Source of the DNA: an uncultured Roseateles sp.
GTDB taxonomy: Bacteria > Pseudomonadota > Gammaproteobacteria > Burkholderiales > Burkholderiaceae
Assembly: GCA_946480605.1 (NCBI GenBank)
Contig: CAMLKW010000005.1
Coordinates: 1-56,893 of the forward strand
Length of the DNA: 56,893 bases
Direction: 5' to 3'
Shown: piece by piece, positions 7,610-18,793 of the stretch
Layout: each line of letters starts with the position of its first letter
Position numbering within the stretch: the stretch's first letter is position 1
Notes under the pieces: generated by a model
Databases searched by the model: none
Told to the model about the DNA's origin: nothing
What the model saw: only the letters and a program-made list of their open reading frames with translations
Position numbers and translations under genes: made by a program

Positions 7610-8017
7610 CTAAGTGCTGGCCGCCTTGCATTCTTGCCATGTTCTGTAGACGCGCCCGTTTTTTGGGGAGATGAACGCGTAGTCGGCCGGCTGACCTGGC
7701 GTAGCCCTAGCAGTTGCTTCACCTTCCGCAACGATGATGCACCCGTGCATCGGGCCGAATCGCGCAAAGTAGTCTCCCTTTATGTTGGACCGAAGGAAGG
7801 AAATCCCGGTTTCCAACTCACCTGCTGCAGTGATCGAGATCTCAAGGTCCCTGCCAACAACGTAGCGGCACAGGAGAGATCCTCGGGAGTTCTGCTTGCA
7901 GGATGACCCGCGAACGGCAAGGTCGAATGCTGGCCCAGCAGCTGCAATGGCAGGAAAAAACACCCATGCGGCAAGCGCGAGCGACCAAGTGCAATGCGAC
8001 AAGACATTCATTTTCAT
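7610..8017 (-). CDS. Secreted protein of unknown function
   Basis: A 135-residue protein I do not recognise. It has a signal peptide (a hydrophobic stretch in residues 8-27, with likely cleavage near AIAAAG). The mature part contains four cysteines (SSCKQNS, LLCRYV, HGCIIV, QECKAA), which could form two disulfides in the periplasm. Its base composition is clearly less GC-rich than that of its neighbours, as in the brnT remnant next to it, which suggests acquired DNA. The upstream 146 bases (8018-8163) show no gene. Confidence 0.55.
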   Translation of the reverse strand: MKMNVLSHCTWSLALAAWVFFPAIAAAGPAFDLAVRGSSCKQNSRGSLLCRYVVGRDLEISITAAGELETGISFLRSNIKGDYFARFGPMHGCIIVAEGEATARATPGQPADYAFISPKNGRVYRTWQECKAAST

Positions 8018-8163
8018 GGCACTGTGTTCGAGCGTTACTTAGCTGAGCAGCCACTAGATTCCGGGCGGAGGCAGCGCACCGTAACAAGCCTGCCGCCAAA
8101 GCTCAAGTGTCATCCTGGCTTTCGCCAAACGCACTTGCTAGGCCGAGCGCGGCCGGTCCACCC

Positions 8164-9621
<1,458 letters not shown>

Positions 9622-9644
9622 CGCTTGTCCCTTAGAGTGAGTGC

Positions 9645-11111
9645 ATGGCTGACGATTTTGACGTCGTGGTGGTGGGCGGTGGCATCAACGGCGCGGGGCT
9701 GGCCCGCGACCTGGCCGGCCGCGGCTGGCGCGTGCTGCTGGCTGAAGCGCAAGACCTGGCCCGACACACATCGTCGTCGTCCACCAAGCTGATCCACGGC
9801 GGGCTGCGCTACCTGGAGACCTACGAGTTCTCGCTTGTCGCCAAGGCCTTGCAGGAGCGCGAGGTGTTGCTGAAGAGCGCGCCGCACCTGATCCAGCCGC
9901 TGCGCTTCGTGCTGCCGCATGCGCCGCACCTGCGGCCGGCCTGGATGATCCGCGTGGGCCTGTTCCTGTACGACCATCTCGCGCGGCGCGAGCTGCTGCC
10001 GGGCTCGCGCGGGCTCAAGCTCGCGGGCAGCGTCTACGGCGAGCCGCTGCGCCCCGAGTTCACGCGCGGCTTCGTCTACTCGGACGGCTGGGTGGACGAC
10101 GCCCGGCTGGTGGTGGCCAACGCGCAGGACGCATGCGCCCGTGGCGCCGAGGTGCTGACGCGCTGCGCCGTCACGCGGGCGGTGCGTGGCGCAGACGCGT
10201 GGCAGCTCACGCTCGCCAACGGCCGCGCGCTGCGCAGCCGCGCCCTCGTCAACGCGGCGGGGCCGTGGGCCGAGGCCTTTCTGCGCGGCCAGGGCCTGCC
10301 CGCGCGCGGGCTGCGGCTGGTGAAGGGCAGCCACATCGTCGTGGACCAGCGCTTCACGCACGACCACGCCTACATCTTCCAGAACCCCGACGGCCGCATC
10401 ATCTTCGCCATCCCCTTCCAGGGTCGCTTCACGCTGATCGGCACGACCGACGTGGAGCTGCCCGAGCACGAGGCGCCGCCCGCGCAGGCGCAGATAGCGG
10501 CCGACGAGATCGCCTACCTGTGCGAGCAGGCCAGCCGCTACCTCGCGCGGCCCGTGGCGCCGGCCGACGTGCTGTGGACCTATGCCGGCGTGCGCCCGCT
10601 GCTGGACGAGGGTGGCTCGGCCTCGTCGGTGACGCGCGACTATCTGTTGGAGACCGACGCGGCCGGCGGCGCGCCGCTGCTGAACGTCTGGGGCGGCAAG
10701 CTGACCACCTACCGCAAGCTGGCCGAGGACGGCGCCACGCAGCTGGGCCGCCTGCTGGGCGACGAGCGCCGCCCCTGGACCGCGCGTGCGCAGCTGCCGG
10801 GCGGCGACCTGGGCGCGCACGGCGTGGACATCGCCGGCTTCACCGCCACGCTGCAGGCCCGCCATGCCGACCGCCCGCCGGCCCTGGTCGCCCGTCTGGC
10901 GCGCGCCTACGGCAGCACCGCCGCCGAGCTGCTGGCCGCGCCGCCGGGCGCCGAGGTCGCGCCGGGTCTGTTCGACAGCGAGCTGCGCCACCTGGTGGAC
11001 CACGAATGGGCCCGCAGCGCCGACGACGTGCTGTGGCGGCGCAGCAAGCTGGGTCTGCACTTCACGCCCGCGCAGCGCGAGGCCGTCGCGGCCTGGTTCG
11101 GCACCCGCTGA
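9645..11111 (+). CDS. glpD: Aerobic glycerol-3-phosphate dehydrogenase
   Basis: A 488-residue FAD-dependent membrane-associated dehydrogenase that oxidises glycerol-3-phosphate to dihydroxyacetone phosphate and passes electrons to quinone. The N-terminal dinucleotide fold reads [17 protein letters not shown], followed by [16 protein letters not shown], a GlpD hallmark. The C-terminal DAO_C domain begins around residue 385. It pairs functionally with the divergent glycerol kinase, giving the two-step aerobic glycerol pathway. The ATG at 9645 is the only start that keeps the Rossmann motif close to the N-terminus. Confidence 0.96.
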   Translation: MADDFDVVVVGGGINGAGLARDLAGRGWRVLLAEAQDLARHTSSSSTKLIHGGLRYLETYEFSLVAKALQEREVLLKSAPHLIQPLRFVLPHAPHLRPAWMIRVGLFLYDHLARRELLPGSRGLKLAGSVYGEPLRPEFTRGFVYSDGWVDDARLVVANAQDACARGAEVLTRCAVTRAVRGADAWQLTLANGRALRSRALVNAAGPWAEAFLRGQGLPARGLRLVKGSHIVVDQRFTHDHAYIFQNPDGRIIFAIPFQGRFTLIGTTDVELPEHEAPPAQAQIAADEIAYLCEQASRYLARPVAPADVLWTYAGVRPLLDEGGSASSVTRDYLLETDAAGGAPLLNVWGGKLTTYRKLAEDGATQLGRLLGDERRPWTARAQLPGGDLGAHGVDIAGFTATLQARHADRPPALVARLARAYGSTAAELLAAPPGAEVAPGLFDSELRHLVDHEWARSADDVLWRRSKLGLHFTPAQREAVAAWFGTR

Positions 11112-11136
11112 CGGCGCTGCGGCATGATGCCGCCCC

Positions 11137-12102
11137 ATGTTGTCCGGTGTGCTGTTCGCCCTCGCGGCGGGATTGATGTGGGGCCTGGTGTTCGTCGCGC
11201 CGGTCATGCTGCCGGGCTGTCCGCCGGCCTTGCTGACCGTGGGCCGCTACCTGGCCTTCGGCCTGCTCGCGCTGCCGCTGGCGCTGATGGACCGCCGCGC
11301 ACTGCGCGAGCTGCAACCCGCCGACTGGTGGGAGGCCGTCAAGCTCAGCGCGATCGGCAACTTCCTGTACTACCTGACGCTGTCGGCCGCCATCCAGCGC
11401 GCCGGCGCGCCGCTGCCGACGATGATCATCGGCACGCTGCCGGTGGTCATCGCGATCTGCGCCAACCACCGCAACCGCGTGCGCGACGGCCACCTGCCGT
11501 GGGCGAAGCTGGCGCCGTCGCTGGCGCTGATCGCTGCCGGCCTGGCGCTGGTGAACCGCGACGAGCTGGCCCACCTGCAGGCCGGCTCCGGCGATCTGCG
11601 ACGTTATGCAGAGGGTGCGCTGCTGGCCATCGCCGCGCTGGCCTGCTGGACCTGGTATCCCATCCGCAACGCGGACTGGCTGCGCGCCCACACCGACCGG
11701 TCGCCGCGCGCCTGGGCCACGGCGCAGGGACTGGTGACCGGACCGATGGCGCTGGCCGGCCTGCTGGCTGTCGGCGCCGTGCACCTGGCCGTGCCCGGCA
11801 CGCTGGCGCCCGCCGACTACGACTTCCCCCTCGGTGACCGGCCGCTGGCCTTCATCGGCCTGATGCTGGCCATCGGCCTGCTCTCTTCATGGATGGGCAC
11901 GCTGTGCTGGAACGAGGCCAGCCAGCGGCTGCCGACCTCGCTGTCGGGCCAGTTGATCGTCTTCGAGACGCTGGCCGCGCTGGCCTATGCGTTCACCTGG
12001 AACCAGCGCATGCCGCCGCCGGCGACCTTGGCCGGCATTGCGCTGCTGATGGCGGGCGTGGTGTGGGCGCTGCGCATCAGGCCCGTGAAGCACGCGGGCT
12101 GA
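11137..12102 (+). CDS. EamA-family (DMT superfamily) transporter
   Basis: A 321-residue inner-membrane protein with about ten transmembrane helices in two EamA repeats. The first starts MLSGVLFALAAGLMWGLVFV. The second includes WMGTLCWNEASQRLPTSLSG and the helix around FETLAALAYAF. Members usually export metabolites or amino acids, and the substrate cannot be predicted. It starts 25 bases after glpD, on the same strand, so it may be read as part of the glpD transcript, although a link to glycerol is not obvious. Confidence 0.87.
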   Translation: MLSGVLFALAAGLMWGLVFVAPVMLPGCPPALLTVGRYLAFGLLALPLALMDRRALRELQPADWWEAVKLSAIGNFLYYLTLSAAIQRAGAPLPTMIIGTLPVVIAICANHRNRVRDGHLPWAKLAPSLALIAAGLALVNRDELAHLQAGSGDLRRYAEGALLAIAALACWTWYPIRNADWLRAHTDRSPRAWATAQGLVTGPMALAGLLAVGAVHLAVPGTLAPADYDFPLGDRPLAFIGLMLAIGLLSSWMGTLCWNEASQRLPTSLSGQLIVFETLAALAYAFTWNQRMPPPATLAGIALLMAGVVWALRIRPVKHAG

Positions 12103-12114
12103 CGCCGCCCCGGT

Positions 12115-12870
12115 TCAGACCTCGAACACGCGCCGGCCGTCGAAGCCATCCGCCTCGCCGCGCTTGCTGTGCCCGCGCGCGTTGCTGACGACGCGGGTGT
12201 CGCCCACGCGGTAGTCGTGCCGGCAATGCAGGTGGCCGTGCAGCCACAGCTGCGCGCCCGGCAGCAGGTCTTCGTCGTTGTTGCAGAAGCTGGCCGTGCC
12301 GGGCTGGCGGCCATAGCGCGGGTCGGCGCTCTTCAGGCTGGGCGCGAAGTGCGTGATGACGACCGTGGCGTCCCAGTCGCCCGTGCGCTGCAGCTCGCCG
12401 GCCAGCCACGCGCGCTGCTCCTGCCCCAGCTTGCGCACGGCGTCCACGCCGAAGGGCTCGCCGAAGCGGGTGGACTGCATGACGTTCTGGAAGTAGCCCC
12501 CCGCGCGCATCGCGCGCTCGCGGCCGGACGGGCCGAAGGCATCGAAGTCGCACCAGCGCGTGCTGCCGACGAAGCGCACGCGCCGGCCCAGCGCGTCGGC
12601 CAGCAGGACGGCCTCGTCGTCCAGCATGCGCAGGCCCAGGGCCGTCACATGCGTCCGCAGCGCCTCGCGCGCCTCGTCCACGTCCCGGCGGTCGAACTCG
12701 TGGTTGCCGGGCACGAACAGCACCGGCACCGGCCAGCCGCGGAACAGCTCGAAGCTGCGCCAGGTGGTGTCGATGTCGCCGGCGAGGACCAGCACTTCAG
12801 CGCCCGGCGCGGGCACCGGCTGGTACGACTCCGTTTCGAGATGCAGGTCCGACAGGAGCTGCAGCCGCAT
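12115..12870 (-). CDS. Calcineurin-like metallophosphoesterase
   Basis: A 251-residue phosphoesterase of the calcineurin-like fold. The five metal-binding blocks are visible: SDLHLE (D-x-H), VLAGDID (G-D), VPGNHEF (G-N-H-E), VVITHFAPS (T-H) and WLHGHLHCRHDY (G-H-x-H). These bind two metals and act on phosphomonoesters, diesters or nucleotides; the substrate is unknown. The ATG at 12870 shares one base with the stop of the upstream gene (TGATG), so translation is probably coupled to the SEC-C protein. Confidence 0.9.
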   Translation of the reverse strand: MRLQLLSDLHLETESYQPVPAPGAEVLVLAGDIDTTWRSFELFRGWPVPVLFVPGNHEFDRRDVDEAREALRTHVTALGLRMLDDEAVLLADALGRRVRFVGSTRWCDFDAFGPSGRERAMRAGGYFQNVMQSTRFGEPFGVDAVRKLGQEQRAWLAGELQRTGDWDATVVITHFAPSLKSADPRYGRQPGTASFCNNDEDLLPGAQLWLHGHLHCRHDYRVGDTRVVSNARGHSKRGEADGFDGRRVFEV

Positions 12871-13631
12871 CAGTTGCTGCCGTGGCAGACCTTGTACTTG
12901 CGCCCGGAGCCGCAGGGGCAGGGATCGTTGCGCCCCACCTTGGGCGTGTCGCGGCGGATGGTGTCCACGCGGTAGCGCTCTTCTTCCGTCAGGTCGGCCA
13001 GGTCGGCCACCGTGACGACCATCTCCTCGATGGCGTCGTCCAGGTCCTTCAGCGGATGCTCGCGGTTCAGCGTGGCTACGACTTCCTTCTCCTCCGGCGT
13101 CTCGGCCGGCAGGTGGCGGTACAGGCGCGCCATCGCGGCGGCCACGTCGTCGTTGGGCAGCTCGGCCAGCTCGGGGAAGCACAGCGCCGCATGCTGGAAG
13201 CCGGCGACCCAGGGCATCAGCGCCCGCGAGATCGGGCCCAGCGCGTCGTAGCTGTCGCGCGCGGCACGGTCCTCGTCGGTGGCGTCCTCGGGCAGCGGCT
13301 CGGGTTCGGACTCCTCGTCGACGTCCAGCACGACGGGGTCGAACCAGTTGTCTTCGACCAGTCCGCGGTTCAGCGCGGCGTGGCGGCGCTGCACCAGCTC
13401 GGTGATGCGGTCCAGCCAGGCGGCGTCGACCGAGTCGGGCAGCACGCCACCGTCGTAGTCGAAGATGTTGGGCAGCCACTCGTCGAGGTCGATGAGGCGG
13501 GGCTGCACGATGACGCCGCACAGGTAGCCGTCCAGCATGGAGGCATCCAGCGGCTGCAGCGGCTCGGGCGTTTGGGCGAGGAGTTCGTCGAGTTCGGCGA
13601 ACTCGGCGTCGGTCAGGTCTTGGGTGCTCAT
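12870..13631 (-). CDS. UPF0149/YecA-family protein with C-terminal SEC-C motif
   Basis: A 253-residue protein. Residues about 5-190 form the UPF0149 (YecA) helical domain, beginning [14 protein letters not shown] with the conserved [10 protein letters not shown]. An acidic, flexible stretch (residues about 105-125) interrupts it. The last 20 residues are a SEC-C zinc-binding motif, [17 protein letters not shown], as at the end of SecA. The motif binds Zn2+ through C-x-C-x8-C-H and can contact SecB or the ribosome. The role is unknown. It is the first gene of a two-gene unit with the phosphoesterase. Confidence 0.88.
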   Translation of the reverse strand: MSTQDLTDAEFAELDELLAQTPEPLQPLDASMLDGYLCGVIVQPRLIDLDEWLPNIFDYDGGVLPDSVDAAWLDRITELVQRRHAALNRGLVEDNWFDPVVLDVDEESEPEPLPEDATDEDRAARDSYDALGPISRALMPWVAGFQHAALCFPELAELPNDDVAAAMARLYRHLPAETPEEKEVVATLNREHPLKDLDDAIEEMVVTVADLADLTEEERYRVDTIRRDTPKVGRNDPCPCGSGRKYKVCHGSN

Positions 13632-13647
13632 GGCGGGATTGTCCTCG

Positions 13648-14502
13648 TCAGACCGTCTTCTGCTCCAGCACGAAATTCGCGCCGTCGTACTGGCCCAGCT
13701 TCTCCACCAGCAGCGGCAGGCATTCGGCCAGCTCGTCGTGCAGCGTGAACGGCGGGTTCACGACCAGCATGCCGCTGCCCATCATGCCGAAGCCGCGCTC
13801 GTCGGCCTGAGCCACGGTGAGCCGTGCATGCAGCCAGCCCTTCTTGGCCATGGCGTCGGCGCTGGCCTTCAGGCGCGGCAGCATCTGGGTGGACTCCAGC
13901 AGCTGCAGCTGCGGGTACCAGATCATGACGACCGTGTCGGGCGCGCGCTCCAGCGCCTCGCGCAGCGCGGCCAGCACCTTGGCGTAGTCGGTCTTGATCT
14001 CGTAGGACGGGTCCATCAGCAGCGCCGCACGGCGCGTGGGCGACGGCAGCTCGGCCTTGATGGCACTGAAGCCGTCGCGGTCGCTGACCTGGGTATTGGG
14101 GCGGCTCTCCAGGTAGCTGGTGAGGATGCGGTGGTCGGTCGAGTGCAGCTCGTAGACGCGCAGCCGGTCGGTCTCGCGCAGCAGGAAGTTGGCGATGGCC
14201 GGCGAGCCGGGGTACTGGCGCAGCTGGCCGTCGGGGTTGAAGGCGCGCACCAGGCTCATGTAGTCGGCCAGCGGGGCGGGCAGGTCCTTGCGGTCGTAGA
14301 GCTTGGCGACGCCGTCGGAGTACTCCGCCTTCTTCTGTGCGTAGCGGCCCTCGACGGAGTAGCCGCCGGCGCCGGCGTGGGTGTCGATGAGCGTGTAGGG
14401 CTTGTCCTTTTCGCCCATGTAGCGCAGCACGCGGGTCAGCACCAGGTGCTTGAGGACGTCGGCATGGTTGCCGGCATGGAAGGCGTGGCGGTAGGCGAGC
14501 AT
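13648..14502 (-). CDS. rlmJ: 23S rRNA (adenine2030-N6)-methyltransferase RlmJ
   Basis: A 284-residue SAM-dependent methyltransferase. The N-terminus [19 protein letters not shown] is the RlmJ signature, followed by the SAM-binding block [13 protein letters not shown]. The catalytic motif reads DPSYE, where the best-known enzymes have DPPYE. This is a conservative change in the N6-adenine methyltransferase motif and I expect activity to be kept. RlmJ methylates A2030 of 23S rRNA. The much longer open frame upstream of 14502 is an artefact of high GC; the ATG at 14502 gives the normal family length. Confidence 0.95.
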   Translation of the reverse strand: MLAYRHAFHAGNHADVLKHLVLTRVLRYMGEKDKPYTLIDTHAGAGGYSVEGRYAQKKAEYSDGVAKLYDRKDLPAPLADYMSLVRAFNPDGQLRQYPGSPAIANFLLRETDRLRVYELHSTDHRILTSYLESRPNTQVSDRDGFSAIKAELPSPTRRAALLMDPSYEIKTDYAKVLAALREALERAPDTVVMIWYPQLQLLESTQMLPRLKASADAMAKKGWLHARLTVAQADERGFGMMGSGMLVVNPPFTLHDELAECLPLLVEKLGQYDGANFVLEQKTV

Positions 14503-14604
14503 GGGGCGATTGTCGCTAACACAGCTCCCATCAACCCCGCCGGGACAGGGAAAGCGGGCCGCGACTAGCCTTGCGACCTTCGCTTTCGTCTCCATTTCCC
14601 CGTC

Positions 14605-15687
14605 ATGCCCACTCTGTTCGACCCCGTCCGCTTCGGCGACATCCAGCTGTCCAACCGCATCGTCATGGCGCCGCTGACGCGCAACCGCTCGCCGCGCCAG
14701 ACGCCCCACGCGCTGACCGTCGAGTACTACCGCCAGCGCGCCAGCGCCGGCCTGCTGATCACCGAGGCGGCGCAGATCCGCCCCGACGGCCAGGGCTATT
14801 TCGACACGCCCGGCATCCACTCGCCCGAGCAGATCGCCGCCTGGAAGCAGGTGACGGACGCCGTGCACGCCGAGGGCGGCCGCATCGTCATCCAGCTGTG
14901 GCACGTGGGCCGCATCTCGGTGAACCGCCTGCAGCCGGGCGGGCAGGCGCCGGTGTCGTCCACGAACCGCGCGGCCAAGACCCGCACCTACGCCGCCCAC
15001 GGCGAGCTGGTGCCGACCGACACGCCGCGCGCGCTGCGCACCGACGAGATTCCGCAGCTGATCGCCGACTACGTGCAGGCCGCGAAGAACGCCATCGCGG
15101 CCGGCTTCGACGGCGTGGAGGTGCACGGCGCCAACGGCTATCTGCTGGAGCAGTTCCTGCGCGACAGCGCCAACGACCGCACGGACCAGTACGGCGGCCC
15201 CATCGAGAACCGCGCACGGCTGCTGGTCGAGGTGATGACGGCAATCGCCGGCGCCATCGGCGCGGGCCGCACGGCGCTGCGCCTGTCCCCGGTCACGCCG
15301 GCCAACGACATCGGCCAGGACAGCGACCCGCAGGCCCTGTTCAACCATGTGGCCGACCGGCTGGCGCCGCTGGGGCTGGCCTTCCTGGAGGTCGTCGAGG
15401 GCGCCACCGGCGGCCCGCGCGACAACGCGCCCTTCGACTACCAGGAACTGCGCCGCCGCTTCCAGGGCCCCTACATCGCCAACAACGGCTACGACCGCGC
15501 GCTGGCGCTGGACGCCGTTGCCGGCGGCCGCGCCGACGCGGTCGCCATCGGCCGGCCGTTCATCAGCAACCCGGACCTGGTGGAGCGCATCCGCGCCGAC
15601 CTGCCCTGGGCCACGCCGCAGAAGGAGAGCTTCTACGGTGGCGGCGCCGAGGGCTACACGGACTACCCGACGGTCCGCGCGGCCTGA
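14605..15687 (+). CDS. Old Yellow Enzyme family alkene reductase
   Basis: A 360-residue FMN-dependent TIM barrel of the Old Yellow Enzyme/NemA type. It reduces activated C=C bonds (enones, maleimides, nitro compounds) using NAD(P)H. Seen in order: FGDIQLSNRIVMAPLTRNRS near the N-terminus (FMN binding), the substrate-binding pair in VHGANGYLLEQFL (H and N), NDRTDQYGGPIENRARL, and the phosphate-binding AIGRPFISNPDLVERI. Its 3' end overlaps the convergent reductase gene by 25 bases. It is a likely detoxification enzyme, and the natural substrate is unknown. Confidence 0.93.
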   Translation: MPTLFDPVRFGDIQLSNRIVMAPLTRNRSPRQTPHALTVEYYRQRASAGLLITEAAQIRPDGQGYFDTPGIHSPEQIAAWKQVTDAVHAEGGRIVIQLWHVGRISVNRLQPGGQAPVSSTNRAAKTRTYAAHGELVPTDTPRALRTDEIPQLIADYVQAAKNAIAAGFDGVEVHGANGYLLEQFLRDSANDRTDQYGGPIENRARLLVEVMTAIAGAIGAGRTALRLSPVTPANDIGQDSDPQALFNHVADRLAPLGLAFLEVVEGATGGPRDNAPFDYQELRRRFQGPYIANNGYDRALALDAVAGGRADAVAIGRPFISNPDLVERIRADLPWATPQKESFYGGGAEGYTDYPTVRAA

Positions 15688-16682
15688 TCCACCGGCGCGC
15701 CGCCTGCGTCGTCGTTGCGCAGGCAGCCCAGGCCCTGCAGCGTGTGCCGCAGCGCCTGCAGCGCGGGCGTGCGCGGCTCGGCCCCGAGCAGCTCGACCAA
15801 GCGCGTGTTGTCGATGCGCACCGCGTGGCGCCAGTACGGCGCGATCTCGACGGCCTCGCGGGCGAAGCCGCTGAAGGGCGCGGCCAGGCGCAGCGCCCAC
15901 CAGGGAAAGCGCCACTGCGGCAGGCGCTCGCGGCCCACGGCACGGGCCAGCAGCGCCGGCAGGCTGCGCCCGTCGGCGTCCCACAGGCCCTCGAAGCCGA
16001 CGCGCTCGAAGGCCCGCAGGCCGGGATGCTCGGCCAGGCGCACCATGGCCTCGGCCAGGTCCGGCAGATAGGCCCAGCCATGGCCCGTGTGCGGCGCCAG
16101 GTTCGTCAGGCGCCGCAGCGGCCGGCCCGGCTTCACCATCGCCTGCCCGAACCAGCTGGAGTGCAGCCGGGGGCCGAAGTAGTCGCCCGCCCGGACGATG
16201 AGCACGCGCACCTCGGGCGCGGCCGCCTGCAGGCGGCGCTCCAGCTCCACGCGGATGCGGCCCTTGGCGGCGCTCGGCCGCTGCGGGCTGTCCTCGTGGA
16301 CGACGGGCGTGGCGGCCGGGTCGAAGTTGTAGATGGTGCCGGGCAGCAGGATGCGCGCACCGCTGGCCCGCGCGGCGGCGATGCTGTTGTCGATCATCGG
16401 CAGCACCAGCCGGTCCCAGTGCCGGTAGCCGGGCGGGCTGACGGCGTGGACGATGAGCTGCACGCCGGCCGCGGCCTCCACCACATCGCGCTGCACCATG
16501 GCGTCGCCGATGCGCCATTCGATGCGGCCGGTCGGCGCCCGGGCCGGGTCGCGCGCCAGGCCGCGGACCCGCCAGCCGCGGGCCAGCAGGGCTTGGGCGA
16601 CGGCGCCGCCGACGCTGCCGCCCGCGCCCAGCACGAGGGCCGTCCTGGACGGGGAAATGGTTTCGAGGGGGTGGGTCGTCAT
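15663..16682 (-). CDS. NAD-dependent epimerase/dehydratase-like (extended/atypical SDR) protein
   Basis: A 339-residue Rossmann-fold protein. The nucleotide-binding motif is LVLGAGGSVGGAVAQALL, preceded by a short leader. Conserved surroundings include YNFDP and IVRAGDYFGP, typical of NAD(P)-dependent sugar-nucleotide epimerase-like or NmrA-like proteins; the exact reaction is unknown. The ATG at 16682 is chosen because AGGAG lies 7 bases upstream; a longer frame adds 24 residues without any signal. It is divergent from a LysR gene, which probably regulates it. Confidence 0.85.
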   Translation of the reverse strand: MTTHPLETISPSRTALVLGAGGSVGGAVAQALLARGWRVRGLARDPARAPTGRIEWRIGDAMVQRDVVEAAAGVQLIVHAVSPPGYRHWDRLVLPMIDNSIAAARASGARILLPGTIYNFDPAATPVVHEDSPQRPSAAKGRIRVELERRLQAAAPEVRVLIVRAGDYFGPRLHSSWFGQAMVKPGRPLRRLTNLAPHTGHGWAYLPDLAEAMVRLAEHPGLRAFERVGFEGLWDADGRSLPALLARAVGRERLPQWRFPWWALRLAAPFSGFAREAVEIAPYWRHAVRIDNTRLVELLGAEPRTPALQALRHTLQGLGCLRNDDAGGAPVDQAARTVG

Positions 16683-16727
16683 CGCGGGCTCCTGGTGAAG
16701 TGCCGTCATCGTCGGCGCCGCCAGGCT

Positions 16728-16745
16728 CGTTGACAATTGACGATC
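16728..16745 (+). promoter_or_regulatory. Candidate promoter/operator in the lysR-reductase divergent gap
   Basis: Within the 89-base gap between divergent genes, TTGACA (16730-16735) matches the -35 consensus. It is part of a direct repeat, TTGAC-AA-TTGAC, centred on the palindrome CAATTG. The matching -10 box is not convincing, so this could be a LysR binding site instead of, or as well as, a promoter. Confidence 0.35.
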
Positions 16746-16771
16746 ACTTTCCAACCGCTGGAAGATTTTTG

Positions 16772-17656
16772 ATGAGCACTCCCTCCTGGGACGACCAACG
16801 CGTGTTCCTCGCGGTGCTGGAGGGCGGCAGCCTGTCGGCCGCGGCGCGCGCGCTGGGCGTGGCGCAGCCCACCGTGCGCGCGCGGCTTGAGGCGCTGGAG
16901 CAGGCGCTGGGCGCGGCCCTCTTCACCCGCTCGCCCCAGGGGCTGCAGCCGACCGACCACGCCCGCGCGCTGCACGGCCATGTGCGCGCCATGGACCACG
17001 CCTCGCGCGCCTTCCTGCGCGCCGCGTCGGCAGCGCCCGGGGAGGTGCGCGGCACGGTGCGGCTGTCGGTGTCGGAGCTGGTGGGCGTGGAGGTGCTGCC
17101 GGCCATGCTGGCGGGGCTGCGCGCGCAACACCCGTCGCTGGCCATCGAGCTGGAGCTGAGCAACGCCGCCGCCAACATCACCGAGCAGGCCGCCGACATC
17201 GCCGTGCGCATGATGGCGCCCACGCAGGACACGCTGGTGGCGCGCAAGGTCGGCAGCATCGCGCTGGGCCTGTTCGCGCACCGCGACTACCTGGCGCAGC
17301 GCGGCACGCCGCAGACGCCGGCCGAGCTGGCGGCGCACGACCTCATCGGCCCCGACCGCTCCGCGCTGGACCTGCGGCTGGCCGGCCAGGCCCTGCCGGG
17401 CCTGCAGCACCGCCTGCTCGTGCGCACGGACAGCCATCCGGCCCAGGTGGCCGCGGCCCGCGCGGGACTGGGCATCGCGGTCATGCACGTGGCGCTGGGC
17501 CGCGGCGACGCCCGCCTGGCGCAGGTGCTGCCGGACTTCGTGCCCGCCACGCTGCCGGTCTGGCTGGTGACGCACCGCGACCTGCGGCGGGAACCGCGCA
17601 TCCGCGCCGCGTTCGACCACCTCGTCGACGCGTTTGGCGCGTACTGCCGCGGCTGA
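16772..17656 (+). CDS. LysR-family transcriptional regulator
   Basis: A 294-residue LysR protein: a winged HTH in residues about 8-65 (SLSAAARALGVAQPTVRARL) and a substrate-binding domain from about residue 90. The start at 16772 has GGAAG upstream. The divergent gene (15663-16682) is the usual type of LysR target. The shared 89-base promoter region contains TTGACA at 16730-16735 and a TTGAC-AA-TTGAC direct repeat, which could serve as a -35 element or regulator site. Confidence 0.92.
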   Translation: MSTPSWDDQRVFLAVLEGGSLSAAARALGVAQPTVRARLEALEQALGAALFTRSPQGLQPTDHARALHGHVRAMDHASRAFLRAASAAPGEVRGTVRLSVSELVGVEVLPAMLAGLRAQHPSLAIELELSNAAANITEQAADIAVRMMAPTQDTLVARKVGSIALGLFAHRDYLAQRGTPQTPAELAAHDLIGPDRSALDLRLAGQALPGLQHRLLVRTDSHPAQVAAARAGLGIAVMHVALGRGDARLAQVLPDFVPATLPVWLVTHRDLRREPRIRAAFDHLVDAFGAYCRG

Positions 17657-17662
17657 GGCCCG

Positions 17663-18793
17663 TCAGGACTGGAAGGCGCCGGGGCTGCGCGCCGGCCCGG
17701 CCAGCGCCGTCGTGCCGCGCGGGTGGCGGTACTCGCGTGTCGGGCTGAGCCTCAGGCCCTCGGCCTCGCCCACGTCCTGCGCCTTGCCGCGCAGGCCGGA
17801 GCCGGGCTTCAGGCGGAAGTCCTCGCGCGCCGCACGCACGAACTCGTCCCAATCCGCCGTGAAATTGGCGCGCCGCGTCCAGTGGCCGTCGGCGGCCAGC
17901 TTGGGCGTGCCGACCAGCAGGTTGTTGGCCAGCATGACCTCGGCCTGCGGCGGCGTCACGCGCAGCCAGATGCCGCCGCTGGACATCTGGTCCACCAGGG
18001 TGTTGTTCACCAGGTAGAGCGCCTGCCGCGGCCACCTGGCACCCTCGATGCCGAAGGAGATGACGTGCGGGTTCTCCGTCGTGGAGCTCTGCATGATGAG
18101 GTTGCCCATCACGACGGCCACGCCGCCGTTGGGGAACTCCAGCTCATAGCTGGCGCGCCCGCCGATCTCGTCGCTGAGGCGGTTGTAGAGGATGTGGTTG
18201 ACGGCCGCGCGGCTCTTCAGCAGGTGGCCGAGCAGGCCGTGATGGAAGTAGCTGCCGGTCACGGCCAGCCGCTTGATGGCGCCGACGTAGAGGTTGTGCG
18301 TCTGACCACGTCGCAGCGCGATCGTGCCGAAGTCGCAATCCACGATGTCCAGCTCGGCGTTCTCGTCGTTGGAGGTCAGCAGGCCGTTCTCGTTGTCGCG
18401 GAACCCGCAGTCCACCAGCGTCAGCGATCCGGCTTCGAGCCGCACGCCTGCACCGTTCTTGTCGGGCACGGTGCAACCGATGAAGTCGAAGCCCTCGATG
18501 CGCATGCGCCGGCCGCGCGTCACGAACAGGCCCTTGCCCTGCGCATGAGCGCCCGCGGCGACGAGCCGCACGCGACCGCCCACGGCGCGCAACGTCAGAT
18601 CCTGCTGCGACCACACCGCCACATCGGCGACGTACTCGCCCGCATCGACCTCGATCAGCATGCCGTCCTTGGCCTGGCGCGCCGCCGCCGCCAGCGACTT
18701 GACGGCCTGGCGCGGCCCCACCTTCAGCACCGGCCCGGCATGGGCCGCCAGCGGCAGCAGGCCCGCAACGCTCAGCAGTTCACGGCGGCGCAT
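17663..18793 (-). CDS. Exported parallel beta-helix repeat protein
   Basis: A 376-residue protein with an N-terminal export signal beginning MRRRELLSVAGLLPLAAHAG. The rest reads as a right-handed parallel beta-helix: repeated short strands with conserved Asn and Asp ladders (NENGLLTSNDENAELDIVDC, GAIKRLAVTGSYFHHGLLGH, NNTLVDQM, NNLLVGTP). This fold is shared by pectate lyases, polysaccharide lyases and surface adhesins. A lyase catalytic Asp/Lys/Arg set is not obvious, so the activity is open. Its ATG overlaps the stop of the MOSC gene upstream (TGATG), so they are co-translated. Confidence 0.8.
   Translation of the reverse strand: MRRRELLSVAGLLPLAAHAGPVLKVGPRQAVKSLAAAARQAKDGMLIEVDAGEYVADVAVWSQQDLTLRAVGGRVRLVAAGAHAQGKGLFVTRGRRMRIEGFDFIGCTVPDKNGAGVRLEAGSLTLVDCGFRDNENGLLTSNDENAELDIVDCDFGTIALRRGQTHNLYVGAIKRLAVTGSYFHHGLLGHLLKSRAAVNHILYNRLSDEIGGRASYELEFPNGGVAVVMGNLIMQSSTTENPHVISFGIEGARWPRQALYLVNNTLVDQMSSGGIWLRVTPPQAEVMLANNLLVGTPKLAADGHWTRRANFTADWDEFVRAAREDFRLKPGSGLRGKAQDVGEAEGLRLSPTREYRHPRGTTALAGPARSPGAFQS

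Noticed and set aside
13648..16518. A single 956-codon minus-strand gene including rlmJ.
   Set aside because: Only the last 284 codons match RlmJ. The upstream part is antisense to the Old Yellow Enzyme gene and overlaps the reductase gene in another frame.
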